Shown here piece by piece: positions 1 to 9,213 of a stretch of 60,000 nucleotides of DNA; positions within the stretch are counted from its first letter, which is position 1, and each line of letters begins with the position of its first letter. The notes beneath the pieces are model-generated. The model had not been told where the DNA came from. It was given only the letters and a program-made list of their open reading frames with translations, and made no database searches. Made by a program: the position numbers and the translations under genes. Origin of the DNA: Adiantum capillus-veneris (taxonomy: Eukaryota; Streptophyta; Polypodiopsida; Polypodiales; Pteridaceae); assembly GCA_014529385.2 (NCBI GenBank), contig CM043948.1, positions 22,717,451 to 22,777,450 of the forward strand. The letters run 5' to 3'.

Positions 1-330
1 CATCATTGCGGCCTGTCCTCCTGTGATGATCCAATGAAGGTCCCCAAATCTCAGCTCCATAAAGCAATGCAGAAGCCACCAAAGTGTCTAAGAGCCAGAG
101 CTTCGTCCAAGGCTCCTGAAATTGAACCTGTGAACACATCCTTTCCAATCTGCCCACTGTTGCATGTGCTCTGGTCAATCTAGTCTCTGCTGCCCTCCTC
201 AATGAAAATGTTGGCCCACTAAAAACCACTCCAAGGTAAGTGTAAGCATCTGTATACTCCACTGTCTCCTAGCCGTTGTGAATGCGGGCGCTTACCTCCT
301 AATCCACTGTGGGGTGGTATTAAATACCAT
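1..330 (-). pseudogene. LINE reverse transcriptase, 3' fragment
   Basis: Read on the minus strand, this encodes the region after the catalytic RT core of a plant non-LTR retrotransposon. Seen: a VEYTDAYTYLGVVF-like motif followed by a helix-rich stretch ending in LVASALLYGAEIWGPS, the usual YLGV...LLYG.E.W landmarks of LINE ORF2. A stop lies just before the YLGV motif, so it is broken. It runs off the left window edge. Its right edge abuts the LTR element at about 331, and a matching upstream RT piece reappears at 13352-13500 on the same strand. I infer one LINE interrupted by the LTR element; the FADD-containing segment between the two pieces is missing. Confidence 0.75.
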
Positions 331-542
331 GAAGCATCGAAGGAGCCTCAGAAGACTTTGTGTCACCTTCAACGCGGCCTAAAGAAGCAAGCGTTGCAGA
401 CCTTTATGAAGTTCAAGTACCGCATGACCCACACATCAGAGTGGACCGGCGAAAAGTCCCTTCCGGGATTCCGAATGCTATTGGCGATCTCCCTCGACGC
501 CATACAGTTCGGTATCAGTACCTCACTTTGAAAAGGAGGGGA
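331..542 (+). repeat. 3' internal end of LTR element (extra copy) with PPT
   Basis: This segment is about 93% identical by eye to 11617-11830, the internal 3' end of the same LTR family. It ends in a polypurine tract (AAAAGGAGGGGA, 531-542) directly before the TG of the LTR. Both copies keep one open frame (ASVADLYEVQVP...LTLKRRGCH), which suggests the C-terminus of a retrotransposon ORF that I cannot name. Lying upstream of the left LTR, it implies an internal-LTR-internal-LTR tandem with its left part cut off at 331. Confidence 0.75.
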
Positions 543-1688
543 TGTCACTTGACACATCCAACCCTATGTGTCTGTGGACAAGCTACAACATGACAAGGGT
601 TCAGTTCAATCAAGTCAGTCTAGAATAGGAAGTGATCTGGCACTTTTATGAGTCTGTTCGCAGACCGTGCATGCCCAGGCACTTAGTGTAGATGCATATC
701 CTCTGGTTGCACACAGCATGATCATAAGCATTCCCATCAAAATCCATCAGAATCCTTCAGGGGGATTTTCCAGTGAATTTAGCCTATTTTCCCTATTTTT
801 GAGATTTTTAACTTATTAATTTAAGTGACTTTTGTTGGAAAGTAGGTAGGGCAAACTGGGTAAGATAATATATAAGCAAACCAAGTCTAGCACTAATTGG
901 CAGAAGAGGCAGCAGGAGCACCATTGCTCAACAGGCAACTTCTCAGCAAGATCCCCTTGGTGGCGTTTCTCCTCCAAGCAAGACATCCTCCCATCCCTAG
1001 CGTTTTGCCTCCAAGCACCCATCGCTAGGATAACCTCAGCCCTAGCGTTTTCATCAAGGCATCATCGCCAGGACAACCTCAGCCTAGCGTTTTCCAGAAC
1101 CCCCAATCGCCCCCTTTGCATGGCGTTTTTCAGCAGATAAAGTACCAGCAGAAATTCAGCCTTTGACCACCTAAAAGGACAACAAATTTCAGCCATCAGA
1201 GACCCAACCATATCAACGTTTTTGGTTCCAATGATTTGCAGCCATTAGCGTTTTTGGGACAGCAGCAAATCTGCGACAGATTTCAGCCAGTAGCGTTTTT
1301 GGACAACAATACAAAAGCATCAGTTTTCAGCCCTTAGATCAGTCTCGCCATCCCCGTCGTCGACATCGATCTAGCCTAGACTTGCATCAGTCACATGCAT
1401 CCACTTTGTACCAGTTTGTGCAATCAATAGTAGACCACTCTCGCCGATGAGTTCGGGGCCTTTGGAGGAGGGTTTTGCAACGTCTCTTGTGTCGTATTTC
1501 TCTTCTCTCTGTATCTCTCAGTCTCATACACTTTCACGCACAGTGTCCATTCACTTTGTTTGTGATCATTGCACTCTCTCATTAAGAACGGAAGGCTCTC
1601 CCTTTCATAAGAACAAAAAGAACCTTGAGCACAGTTCGGAGCACTCATCTTGAGCAAAGTTCGAACATTCATTCCGCTTCACCTAACA
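543..1688 (+). repeat. Left LTR of LARD-like element
   Basis: It starts TGTCACTTGACACATCC right after the PPT and ends CTAACA right before the PBS, giving TG...CA ends over about 1146 bp. It aligns along its length with 11831-13351 once the 437-bp MITE-plus-TSD insertion there is removed. It contains repeated TAGCGTTTT/GGCGTTTTT-type motifs. No protein is supported; the short ORFs here are incidental. Confidence 0.85.
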
Positions 1689-1702
1689 TTGTATCAGAGC
1701 TT
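1689..1702 (+). other. Primer binding site (tRNA-iMet type)
   Basis: TTGTATCAGAGCTT lies immediately after the left LTR. The canonical plant iMet PBS is TGGTATCAGAGC, so there is one mismatch within the core. Confidence 0.8.
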
Positions 1703-1788
1703 TGGTAGTGTTCTGTATCACTCAAGGAAAGAACCACAAGAATCACAAGAATTTTTTTTGTTTGTTGCGGTCGCACGAACCCAAGTTC

Positions 1789-2160
1789 ACTTGGGCGTGT
1801 CGATTCCTAATCGTGTTTTTATAGAGTGACAGGAATCGTAGGAAAGAAGGGCTTGTCCGTTGGGAAAAAGCAACCTTGGTGTGAGCGCAAGGCCGCCAAG
1901 GGGTGCGTCCGCAGAAAAGAGCAGAACTTGGGTGAAGAGAAGATCCTTTTCAAACACAGATTGCAAGCCAAAGAAGACTCTCAAGAATCTCAAGACCTCA
2001 AGACTCTCAAGAACCCAAGAACCCAAGACCCACAAGAACCCAAGTTCCTTGTGAACTTAAGAACCAAAGATCATAGTGCATGGTCATCACCCAAAGCGGA
2101 ATGGATACTTCGCATACAGGTGATGAGCATGAAAGAGGTTAAGAAGAATTTTCCCCACTA
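1789..2160 (+). other. 5' leader of LARD-like element
   Basis: Purine-rich leader with imperfect CAAGAACCCAAGA-type repeats. A segment at about 1868-2010 recurs on the plus strand at 42544-42690, at the broken edge of gypsy-A, so it is a repeat family sequence and not a gene. Several overlapping ORFs exist but none looks coding. Confidence 0.5.
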
Positions 2161-2216
2161 GGAGGTTTTTCCGACCCTCCCCCTTCCTTATCTACGCCAA
2201 GGATTTCACTAACTCC

Positions 2217-3026
2217 TATGGGGGAGTTGGAGCAGATGTTTATGGAAAGACAGTTAGAACGCGAAGAAAGAAAAGCAGAAAGAGAAGTAGAAAGAAAGGC
2301 CTACGAAGAATGAAGGGCAGCCATAGATCGTGAATACAAAGAAGGAAATGGCAGCCATAGAGCGTGAGCACGAGCAAGCACGCTTGGAAGCCAAAGAAAG
2401 ACAAGCAAAATTTAATCGCGAGAACAACGAAAGACAAGCAGAATATGATCGCGAGAACAAAGCAAGACAAGAGAAGGGCGACCAACACATGAAGAGTTGT
2501 GGCGATTTTTTTCTCAAGTGCAGGCATACTTCAAGAAAAGGAGCCTCTCACACTCCCTTCTTCTCCCAAGCATGACACACAGGATTTACATGATTATGAG
2601 AAGCATGATGAATTGAATGAAAATGATGAGCATGATGATTTGGATGACACTGACAAGCATGATGATTTGCATGATCAAGATGTGATTTCTCACGAGCATG
2701 ATGATTTGCATGAAGATGACGTGATTGTTCACAAGGATGATGTGTTAGTTGATACTTTTTCTAGCGAAGCTAACCTCGTTCCAGATTCGATCAATCATGA
2801 AGGATCGATCTTGGCTCTCGAGCCGAGGTCCAAAGCACCCCTTCAGGAAGAACCGATCTTGGCTCTCGAGCCTAGGTGCAAAGAACCCTTACAGGAAGTA
2901 TTATGTGTTCGCATGATTAGTACGCACGCATTGATCGAGTGTTTCATTCGTGATCGTAAAACGAGCACAAGGAAGTATGATCACCAAGCATGGGCATTTC
3001 CATTGTGTTTTGCCACAGTTGATTAA
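2217..3026 (+). pseudogene. Charged, low-complexity gag-like region
   Basis: 2217-2520 encodes a Glu/Arg/Lys-rich heptad-like stretch (MGELEQMFMERQLEREERK..., then EREHEQARLEAKERQAKF), probably coiled coil, with an in-frame stop and a frame change. From 2499 an open frame of 175 codons carries an acidic repeat built on HDDLHD/KHD units, then a duplicated ILALEPRxKxPLQE motif, ending at 3026. No zinc knuckle or capsid motif is visible, so 'gag-like' rests on position after the PBS and composition only. It stops just before the LINE block at 3046. Confidence 0.4.
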
Positions 3027-3029
3027 TTT

Positions 3030-3045
3030 AAATCAGAAGAGAAAG
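3030..3045 (+). repeat. Candidate 16-bp target-site duplication, left copy
   Basis: AAATCAGAAGAGAAAG here is identical to 11387-11402 and brackets the inverted LINE pair. The leading A residues are ambiguous because the right copy follows an A run. Confidence 0.6.
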
Positions 3046-3089
3046 GGTCATTTGCTACATGCACTGGAGAGGAATTGGCCCAAGTGCTG

Positions 3090-5366
3090 CCCGCTACTGC
3101 TAAACGCCCCCCCTCTCCCCCCCCCCCCCCCCCCCCCCCCCCCCCACTGCCCTCGCGTTGTCCCCCGCCCCCGCCTGTCCTTGCGCACGGCAGCCCAGCC
3201 CGCCCGTCCCTTTGCTGTGCGTTCTTGCCCGTTGCCCCCCTCTCGTGCCGCCATCCCCCCACCTTCCCGCTACCTCTTGAGTTCCCGCCCATTGCCCTCC
3301 TTATCTCACTCTTCCCCCTCCCCCCTCCCCCCCCCCTCTTCTTCTTTTCCGAAGACTCCTGCAATTGGCTCTGACAGCATTGTTTCTTTGGACAGTGCTC
3401 GGCGCGCTCAGTTGCAGAGTCTCTTCTCCGTCCGCTTCTTCGTCACAGCAGTAGACACAGATGGAGGCTCCAGCTCCGCCACAGAGGGCTCGTCCGAAGC
3501 CCCCTCGCCCGACCCCGCTGAGCCCACTATTCGACTTGCTCTTTCACCGACAGAGCAAGCGAGCCTAGCCGCAGAGGTAGAGCGCTTGCAGGCGACTTCT
3601 GTCATCTGCAAGATTCTCGCCACCCGACCTAGCAGAGGAGAGCTGTGTGACCTTCTCCATGTCCGCCTTCTCGCAGAGGTGGGCAAGATCTTGGACGTAC
3701 AGATACTCAGACGAGGTTACTATCAGATCGAGTTTGAGACCTCCGAGATGGCGTCCAAGGTCATTGCCATGAGTCCATTGACCATCCGAGCAGCACGAGC
3801 CCACTTTCGACAGTGGAGACATGGTTTCGACCCTATTTCAGATGTTCTAGTAGAGGAGGCAGACATCCCCATCTCCGTCTGCTTTCCGGGTTTGCGGAGG
3901 GAGTACTTACCACTTTTGTCCAGGATCGGCTCAGCCATTGGGATTGTTTTGGAGACACCTCGCACGGCAGCCTCAGTAGCTGCCAAGGCGGCTGGCATTC
4001 CCTCAGTTCGTGTTTTGGTCAGAGACACTCACACGCTCCCAAAGGTTATTCTTCTGCCTCGTGTGAGTGGGGGTTGGTTTAGACAAAGTGTGGAGTATTC
4101 GGGCCTTCTGAACCAGTGCTTTATTTTTCAACAGATGGGTCATCTAGCGAAGGCTTGTCCACGGAGGAGGCCTCGACCTACACCACAGCCTCAGCCCTAG
4201 CCTGCAAGGGTTGGCAAGCAGACACAGATAGAGACACAACGCACACAAGCAGAGCCACCCTCTGAGCCTGGGGCTCCAGCGGAGGAGGGATGGCAGCAGG
4301 TCCGTGGTCGACGACGACAGGGGCCACAACGACAGCTTGGCACTCAGAGTGGTCCTCAGGCGCCTACTCAGCAGCAGTGGGTTCCCACGGGGAACTGGTT
4401 TGGTCCTCTTGAGCAGGATGAGGTCTCTGCTCCAGCCCCCACCCCAGCTTCACCCTCGACAGCCCCTCCCCCCCCCCCAGAGTTCCCCCCTCCTCATCAT
4501 CCTCGCCCCCGCCTCCTGCTCCCGCCGCCTCTTCCCCCCGCCCCTCTACCTCTGCTGCTCCCCCCGCGCCTCTTCTCCACCGATCCCCCATGCTCCTTCT
4601 CCTCCCCCTCCCGCTCCAGTTGCACAGTCGACCTAGGGGGCAAGGCCTTCTCCGGCTGTTAGGAAAATCTCTTGGCAGCGCCTTCGCCACGAGTCGCTTG
4701 GCGAGAGAGGGACAACCTTTCTTGCGGCCCCCTCTGCAGGTACAGATGTCTCCCCTTGCAGCTATCCCTCGAGGTCTGACGAGCATTGACATCTGGCGCC
4801 GATGGGATTTCTTCGACTACGACTTCACTCGTTTTCTCGGCGACCCCTCAGCAGACCATGAGGCAGCTTGCTTTAGGGTCCATGTTCTGTTTCTTGCAGC
4901 TAGGGGGACAAAGGCCTTGGACTCGACTGTTGGCTTCTCCTTTCTCCTTTGCAGCAGGGACCAAACTGAGTGGACTCTCGACTCAGTGTTGGGATGGTTG
5001 CACACACAGGTCCTAGAGTTCTCTCACCACATGGGAAAACTAGGAGTTACAGACATGCTTCAGACTTTGTGGCCATTGGCCAAGTTTGCGGTGATACCTC
5101 TAGATTCAGCAGGATGTAGACACATTGTGGTTTACTTCTTTGCCGATACACAGTGCTTGCCATGCTATGTACACATTCATGAGGACTCCTGGACAGAGGA
5201 GGTTGCTTTACGTACGGCTTGCTCTGCTTGGGCTTGGGCTAGGCACTCGATGCAGTCACGCCTATCTAAAGGACGCTTGGATGCGGATTACTCTCCATCC
5301 AAGCCAGCCTCGAAGATAGCCCGTCTAGCTGCTGCGGCAGCATCTGTTCTCTCTCGCTCCCCATGA
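3090..5366 (+). pseudogene. LINE copy A ORF1 (DUF4283-like, CCHC knuckle)
   Basis: Nucleic-acid-binding ORF1 of a plant LINE. Order: a proline-rich start encoded through the poly-C tract, a Ser/Pro linker, a region with FETSEMASKVIAMSPL and WRHGFDPISD that resembles DUF4283 of plant LINE ORF1 proteins, then a CCHC knuckle damaged in this copy (CFIFQQMGHLAKAC, second Cys changed to Phe; copy B keeps CFICRQMGHLAKAC). A TAG at 4198-4200 and a frameshift in the proline tract near 4460-4620 break it. The C-terminal part (4680-5366) holds a conserved WRRWDFFDYDFTRFL domain I cannot name. Its stop TGA overlaps the ORF2 ATG (ATGA, 5363-5366). The true start codon cannot be decided. Confidence 0.75.
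3117..3145 (+). repeat. Poly-C tract
   Basis: 29 consecutive C near the LINE A 5' end; mirrored by a poly-G tract in inverted copy B (11228-11255). Confidence 0.95.
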
Positions 5367-6313
5367 GGATCGTCTCATGGAACGTGCAGGGACTAGGTGG
5401 ACCCCAATTTCAGTGTCAGCGGGACCGACTGCGTCAGGAGGTTCAGCGATGCCTTGTGGGAGGAGAGATTGATCTCCTTATGCTTCAGGAGCACCATCTG
5501 TGTGAGAGCCGCATTAGACGTTGTGGTCAGCTCTTGTGTGGACGATATGATAGTTTTTGGTCAGCTGCTTTTGGACCTGGAGGCATCCAGGGTGGGGTAT
5601 GTATGACTATTGCGGACTCTTTGCAGTAGGCCATTGTGGGCAGAGAGATTATTGTGCCAGGCAGGGCTCAATGGATTACTATGCATGTTCAGGGTTGCCT
5701 AGTGGGCTTCCTGAACATCTATGCGCCCAATGTGGCGAGTGCTTGAGCAGAGTTTTGGTCATAGATAGTTGAGTCTCTGCTGCAGGCAGAACACTGATGC
5801 ATAGGAGGGGACTTCAACATGTTGTAGGACCCTTCTGACAGGATTGGTGGTAGCCATGCTACTGTGCATGGAGTTGAGCTGGCAGCTTGGGAGAGGTTTT
5901 GTATGACTTTGATGGTCTCGGATGACCGTAGAGTGGGAGGAGTGAATCTATCGCGGATAGATCGCTTCTACACTAGTGACCATTTCAGTGACTTGGGAGG
6001 GACAGTGGGCATTCTGGCAGGGACTTCCTTCTTGGACCATGCACCAGTGATCCTCATTTTGGCAGACAGGCAGAGGAGTGGGAGCACGATGCTTCGAATC
6101 CCAGAGAGGGTCTTGTTGGACTCAACACTTAGAGAGCGGGTAGAGGCTCTCTGGACAGAGAGCTTGGACAGGCAGGATTCTCCTGCTGACAGAGTGGCCT
6201 CAGGCCTAGCTTAGATTAGCCGTTTTTTTCTCCAGTAGTCTCTGGCTCGCCGGGTTGCAGTGAGAGAGGAGGAGCAACGTCTCTGACGGGGCATTGCTTC
6301 GTTACAGAGGATG

Positions 6314-6521
6314 TGTAGGTCATGAGGGCAACAACTTCCCGGGAGGTCACCCATCCCAGTACTGTTCCCGCGCATATGCGCTTAACTGTGACGTTCCACA
6401 AATTGGTCTAGCCATCCAGACCCCAAAACCTTAAGGTGTTAGGGACCTCCGGTCTAACCAATTTATGCAAGCCTCATAGATAGACACCATTTTGTCACCA
6501 CAAGTTGGGCTTACCCCAACA
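6314..6521 (-). repeat. Cassandra 3' LTR
   Basis: 208 bp, identical to 6711-6918 except one C/T difference near 6415. The 5S-like part lies at about 6325-6390 (minus). The adjoining PPT is at 6522-6530 (minus). Confidence 0.93.
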
Positions 6522-6693
6522 ATCGCCCCCTTAAGCCAAACTTGGGACTTTCCTGTCCCCTTGAGTACCAACGTGTTCCGCCTTTTTCTAGGCTCAGAGG
6601 TTGAGAGCTTCAACGTGGCCGGGAGCTAGCTCAGAGGTTGAAGTCAACATCAACATGTCCTGTTCCACGGACTCAGAGGTTGGACTTTGAACC

Positions 6694-6710
6694 ATGGCTC
6701 TGATACCAGT
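6694..6710 (-). other. Cassandra primer binding site
   Basis: The minus strand reads ACTGGTATCAGAGCCATGG directly inside the 5' LTR, complementary to the 3' end of tRNA-Met. Confidence 0.9.
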
Positions 6711-6918
6711 TGTAGGTCATGAGGGCAACAACTTCCCGGGAGGTCACCCATCCCAGTACTGTTCCCGCGCATATGCGCTTAACTGTGACGTTCCACAAAT
6801 TGGTCTAGCCATTCAGACCCCAAAACCTTAAGGTGTTAGGGACCTCCGGTCTAACCAATTTATGCAAGCCTCATAGATAGACACCATTTTGTCACCACAA
6901 GTTGGGCTTACCCCAACA
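6711..6918 (-). repeat. Cassandra 5' LTR with 5S rRNA-like insert
   Basis: 208 bp. The 5S-like portion (about 6722-6787, minus) covers the 5S internal promoter neighbourhood, including the box C-like GGGATGGGTGACCTCC. In this family the segment is thought to provide RNA polymerase III-type promoter sequence. It is not a 5S gene: only about the 3' half of 5S is present. Confidence 0.93.
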
Positions 6919-7248
6919 GGATGCAGGAGCAGCATCCAGACAGTCCTTGGTTGGAGGAGCAGCTATAGCAGCCTGGACAGGAGCTTGTTAGCACAGAGGA
7001 GAGGCGGCATGAGTTTGCTTTCCACCGACAGGCATCTTAGTGGACCTAGGTGGGCGATAGAGTGACTGGTGCTTTCTTTGAGGCAGTGGGACCTCGGCAT
7101 TTGCATGCCAAGGTCAGTCAGTTGAGGAGGCCCGATGGGTCAGTTGCTTTTGAGCCCGAGGATATGCGTGTAGTTGCTACTGACTTCTATCGTGAGTTAC
7201 TGTCTACAGAGTCCCAGTCAGAGCGTCAGGATGCATGCAGGGAGCAGG

Positions 7249-9213
7249 TTTGTTCTCCCTATGATCCAAGCATCTGAGAAGCCTATCCTGCGTAGAGTGC
7301 CCTCTAGAAAGTCCCAGTCAACTCTGTCGTATGCCTTCTCAAAATCGAGAAGAAGAATCACTAGGTCCTCACCACGGAGCCCTGCCAGGGCAAAAGCCTC
7401 CTAAAAAGTAAAGATGTTGTCAAGGATACTACTTTCCTTGACAAAACCTTTCCGAGTCCCATGTATAAGGTTCTCTAGAAGTGACTGAATCCTCAAACTC
7501 AGAGCCTTGGCAAGAATTTTGTAGGCTGAGTTGATGATGGTTATAGGGCGCCACTGTCGAATCTCATCCAAGGAGCCATTCTCCTTAGGAATGAGGTAGA
7601 TCAGGCCCTCACTCATGCTATCAGGCATTACTCCTGTGTGCAAAATGTATTGAAAAGCACTACAGAGATCTGGGCCAAGCAGGTCCCAGTACTCCAAGAA
7701 AAAGCGGGGGGTCAGCCCATCCTCACCTGGACAGCTACCACGGGGGAGGGCCCTAAGAGTTGTGTGCAGCTCCTCAAGCTGAAGTGGTAGCTCAAGCCTC
7801 TGATGCATCTCCTCAGTCACAAGACAACGCAACTGTGCCCAAACCTGCTCCCTGCATGCATCCTGATGCTCTGACTGAGGCTTTGCAGACAATAACTCAT
7901 GGTAAAAGTCAGTAGCAACTGCACGCATATCCTCGGGCTCAGAAGCAACTGACCCGTCTGGCCTCCTCAACTGACTGACCTTGGCATGCGAATGCCCAGG
8001 TCCCACTGTCTCAAAGAAAGCACCCGTCACTCTGTCCCCCACCTGAGTCCACGGAGCTGCCTGTCGGTGGAAAGCAAACTCATGTCGCCTCGCCTCTGTG
8101 CTAAAAAGCTCCTGACGAGCTTGCTGTAGCTGCTCCTCCAACCAAGGACTGTCTGGATGCTGCTCCTGCATCCTCTGTAGCGAAGCAATGCCCCGTCTGA
8201 GACGTTGCTCCTCCTCTCTCGCTGCAGCCCCGGCGAGCCAAAGACTCCTGGAGAAAAAAACGGCTAATCTGAGCTAGGCCTGAGGCCACTCCGGAGAGTC
8301 AGAGACTCCTGGAGAAAAAAACGGCTAATCTAAGCTAGGCCTGAGGCCACTCTGTCAGCAGGATGTCTAGAGAGCCTCTCCCCTCTCTCTGAGTGCCGAG
8401 TCCCACAAGACCCTCTCTGGGATTCGAAGCATCGTGCTCCCACTCCTCTGCCTGTCTACCACTATGAGGATCACTGGTGCATGGTCCGAGAAGGAAGTCC
8501 CTGCCAGAATGCCCACTGTCCCTCTCAAGTAACTGAAATGGTCACTAGTGTAGAAGCAATCTATCCGCGATAGATTCACTCCTCCCACTCTACGGTCCGA
8601 ACGCGAGAAGGCAAGGTTGTCTGGGGGCCTCACAAAACCAAAGTGCTGCCAAACATCCGAGACCCTCATAGTCATACAAAACCTCCCAAGCTGCCAGCTC
8701 AACTCCATGCACAGTAGCATGGCTACCACCAATCTTGTCAGAAGGGTCCTCCAACATGTTGAAGTCCCCGTCTATGCACCAGTTTTCTGCCTGCGGCAGA
8801 GACTCAACTATCTGTGACCAAAACTCTGCTCGAGCACTCGCCACATTGGGCGCATAGATGTTCAGGAAGCCCACTAGGCAACCCTGAACATGCATAGTAA
8901 TCCACTGAGCCTTGCCTGGCACAATAATCCCTCTGTCCACAATGGCCTGCTGCAAAGAGTCCGCAATAGTCATACATACCCCACCCTGGATGCCTCCAGG
9001 TCCAAAAGCAGCTGACCAAAAAGTGTCATATCGTCCACACAAGAGTTGACCACAACGTCTAATGTGTCTCTCACACAGATGGTGCTCCTGAAGCATAAGG
9101 AGATCAATCTCTCCTCCCACAAGGCAGCGCTGAAGCTCTTGACGCAGTCGGCCCCGCTGGCGCTGAAACTGGGGCCCACCTAGTCCCTGCACGTTCCATG
9201 AGACGATCCTCAT
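7249..9213 (-). pseudogene. LINE copy B ORF2 (APE endonuclease and partial RT)
   Basis: Better preserved inverted copy. From 9213: SWNVQGLGGP, LMLQEHHLCE, IYAPN, GDFNML, then a frameshift near 8600-8720, FSDHAPVILI, a linker, WTQVGDRVTGAFFE, and the RT fingers and palm: LTPRFFLEYWDLLGPD, GLIYLIPKENGS, WRPITIINSAYKILAKAL, GTRKGFVKESSILDNI, stop at about 7399, LLLDFEKAYDRVDWDF (RT motif A Asp). It ends at about 7249, before motif C (YADD), so the polymerase is incomplete. A tandem duplication of about 60 bp lies at 8240-8355. The ORF2 start ATG overlaps the ORF1 TGA exactly as in copy A. Confidence 0.82.
8240..8355 (-). repeat. Tandem duplication of about 60 bp in LINE B
   Basis: Two adjacent copies of a unit containing AGACTCCTGGAGAAAAAAAC and ending in the CTGAGGCCACTC motif. 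Copy A has only one unit at the matching place (about 6190-6245). Confidence 0.8.

Larger units (their letters stand above)
6314..6918 (-). mobile_element. Cassandra TRIM retrotransposon, complete
   Basis: 605-bp element with two 208-bp LTRs (6314-6521, 6711-6918) that differ at one position by eye. It is flanked by the 5-bp duplication GGATG (6309-6313 and 6919-6923). On the minus strand the LTR begins TGTTGGGG and ends CCTACA. Each LTR carries a 5S rRNA-like segment (GTTAAGCG...GGGATGGGTGACCTCCCGGGAAG), the hallmark of Cassandra. The internal 189 bp has a tRNA-Met PBS (ACTGGTATCAGAGCC) and a GGGGGCGAT polypurine tract, with no coding capacity. It inserted into LINE copy A and is absent from copy B. 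LTR near-identity points to a recent insertion. Confidence 0.95.
5363..7248 (+). pseudogene. LINE copy A ORF2 (APE endonuclease, start of RT region), truncated
   Basis: N-terminal part of the LINE endonuclease/RT polyprotein, which nicks target DNA and primes cDNA synthesis. Endonuclease motifs are visible in order: MRIVSWNVQGLGGP, LMLQEHHLCE (catalytic Glu), NIYAPN, GGDFNML, and near 6030 LDHAPVILI. Many in-frame stops occur, mostly where copy B has CAG or CGA. It is interrupted by the Cassandra element (6314-6918). It resumes with the linker VGDRVTGAFFEAVGP and ends at about 7248 in DACREQV, before the RT palm. There is no RT active site, so it is inactive. Confidence 0.8.

Noticed and set aside
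1081-1340. CRISPR-like spaced repeats (TAGCGTTTT phrases in the LARD LTR)
   Set aside because: Repeats are short, irregularly spaced and diverged, lie within an LTR, and the genome is eukaryotic.
1683-1702. tRNA gene at TATCAGAGC motifs
   Set aside because: These are primer binding sites next to LTRs; no cloverleaf flanks them.
4364-4792. Gly/Arg-rich minus ORF and similar long ORFs opposite LINE A (3023-3364, 3408-3686)
   Set aside because: Antisense shadows of the proline-rich LINE ORF1; no independent motif.
6317-6790. 5S rRNA gene copies
   Set aside because: Only about the 3' half of 5S is present, each within a Cassandra LTR, so these are element-borne 5S-like segments and not rRNA genes.
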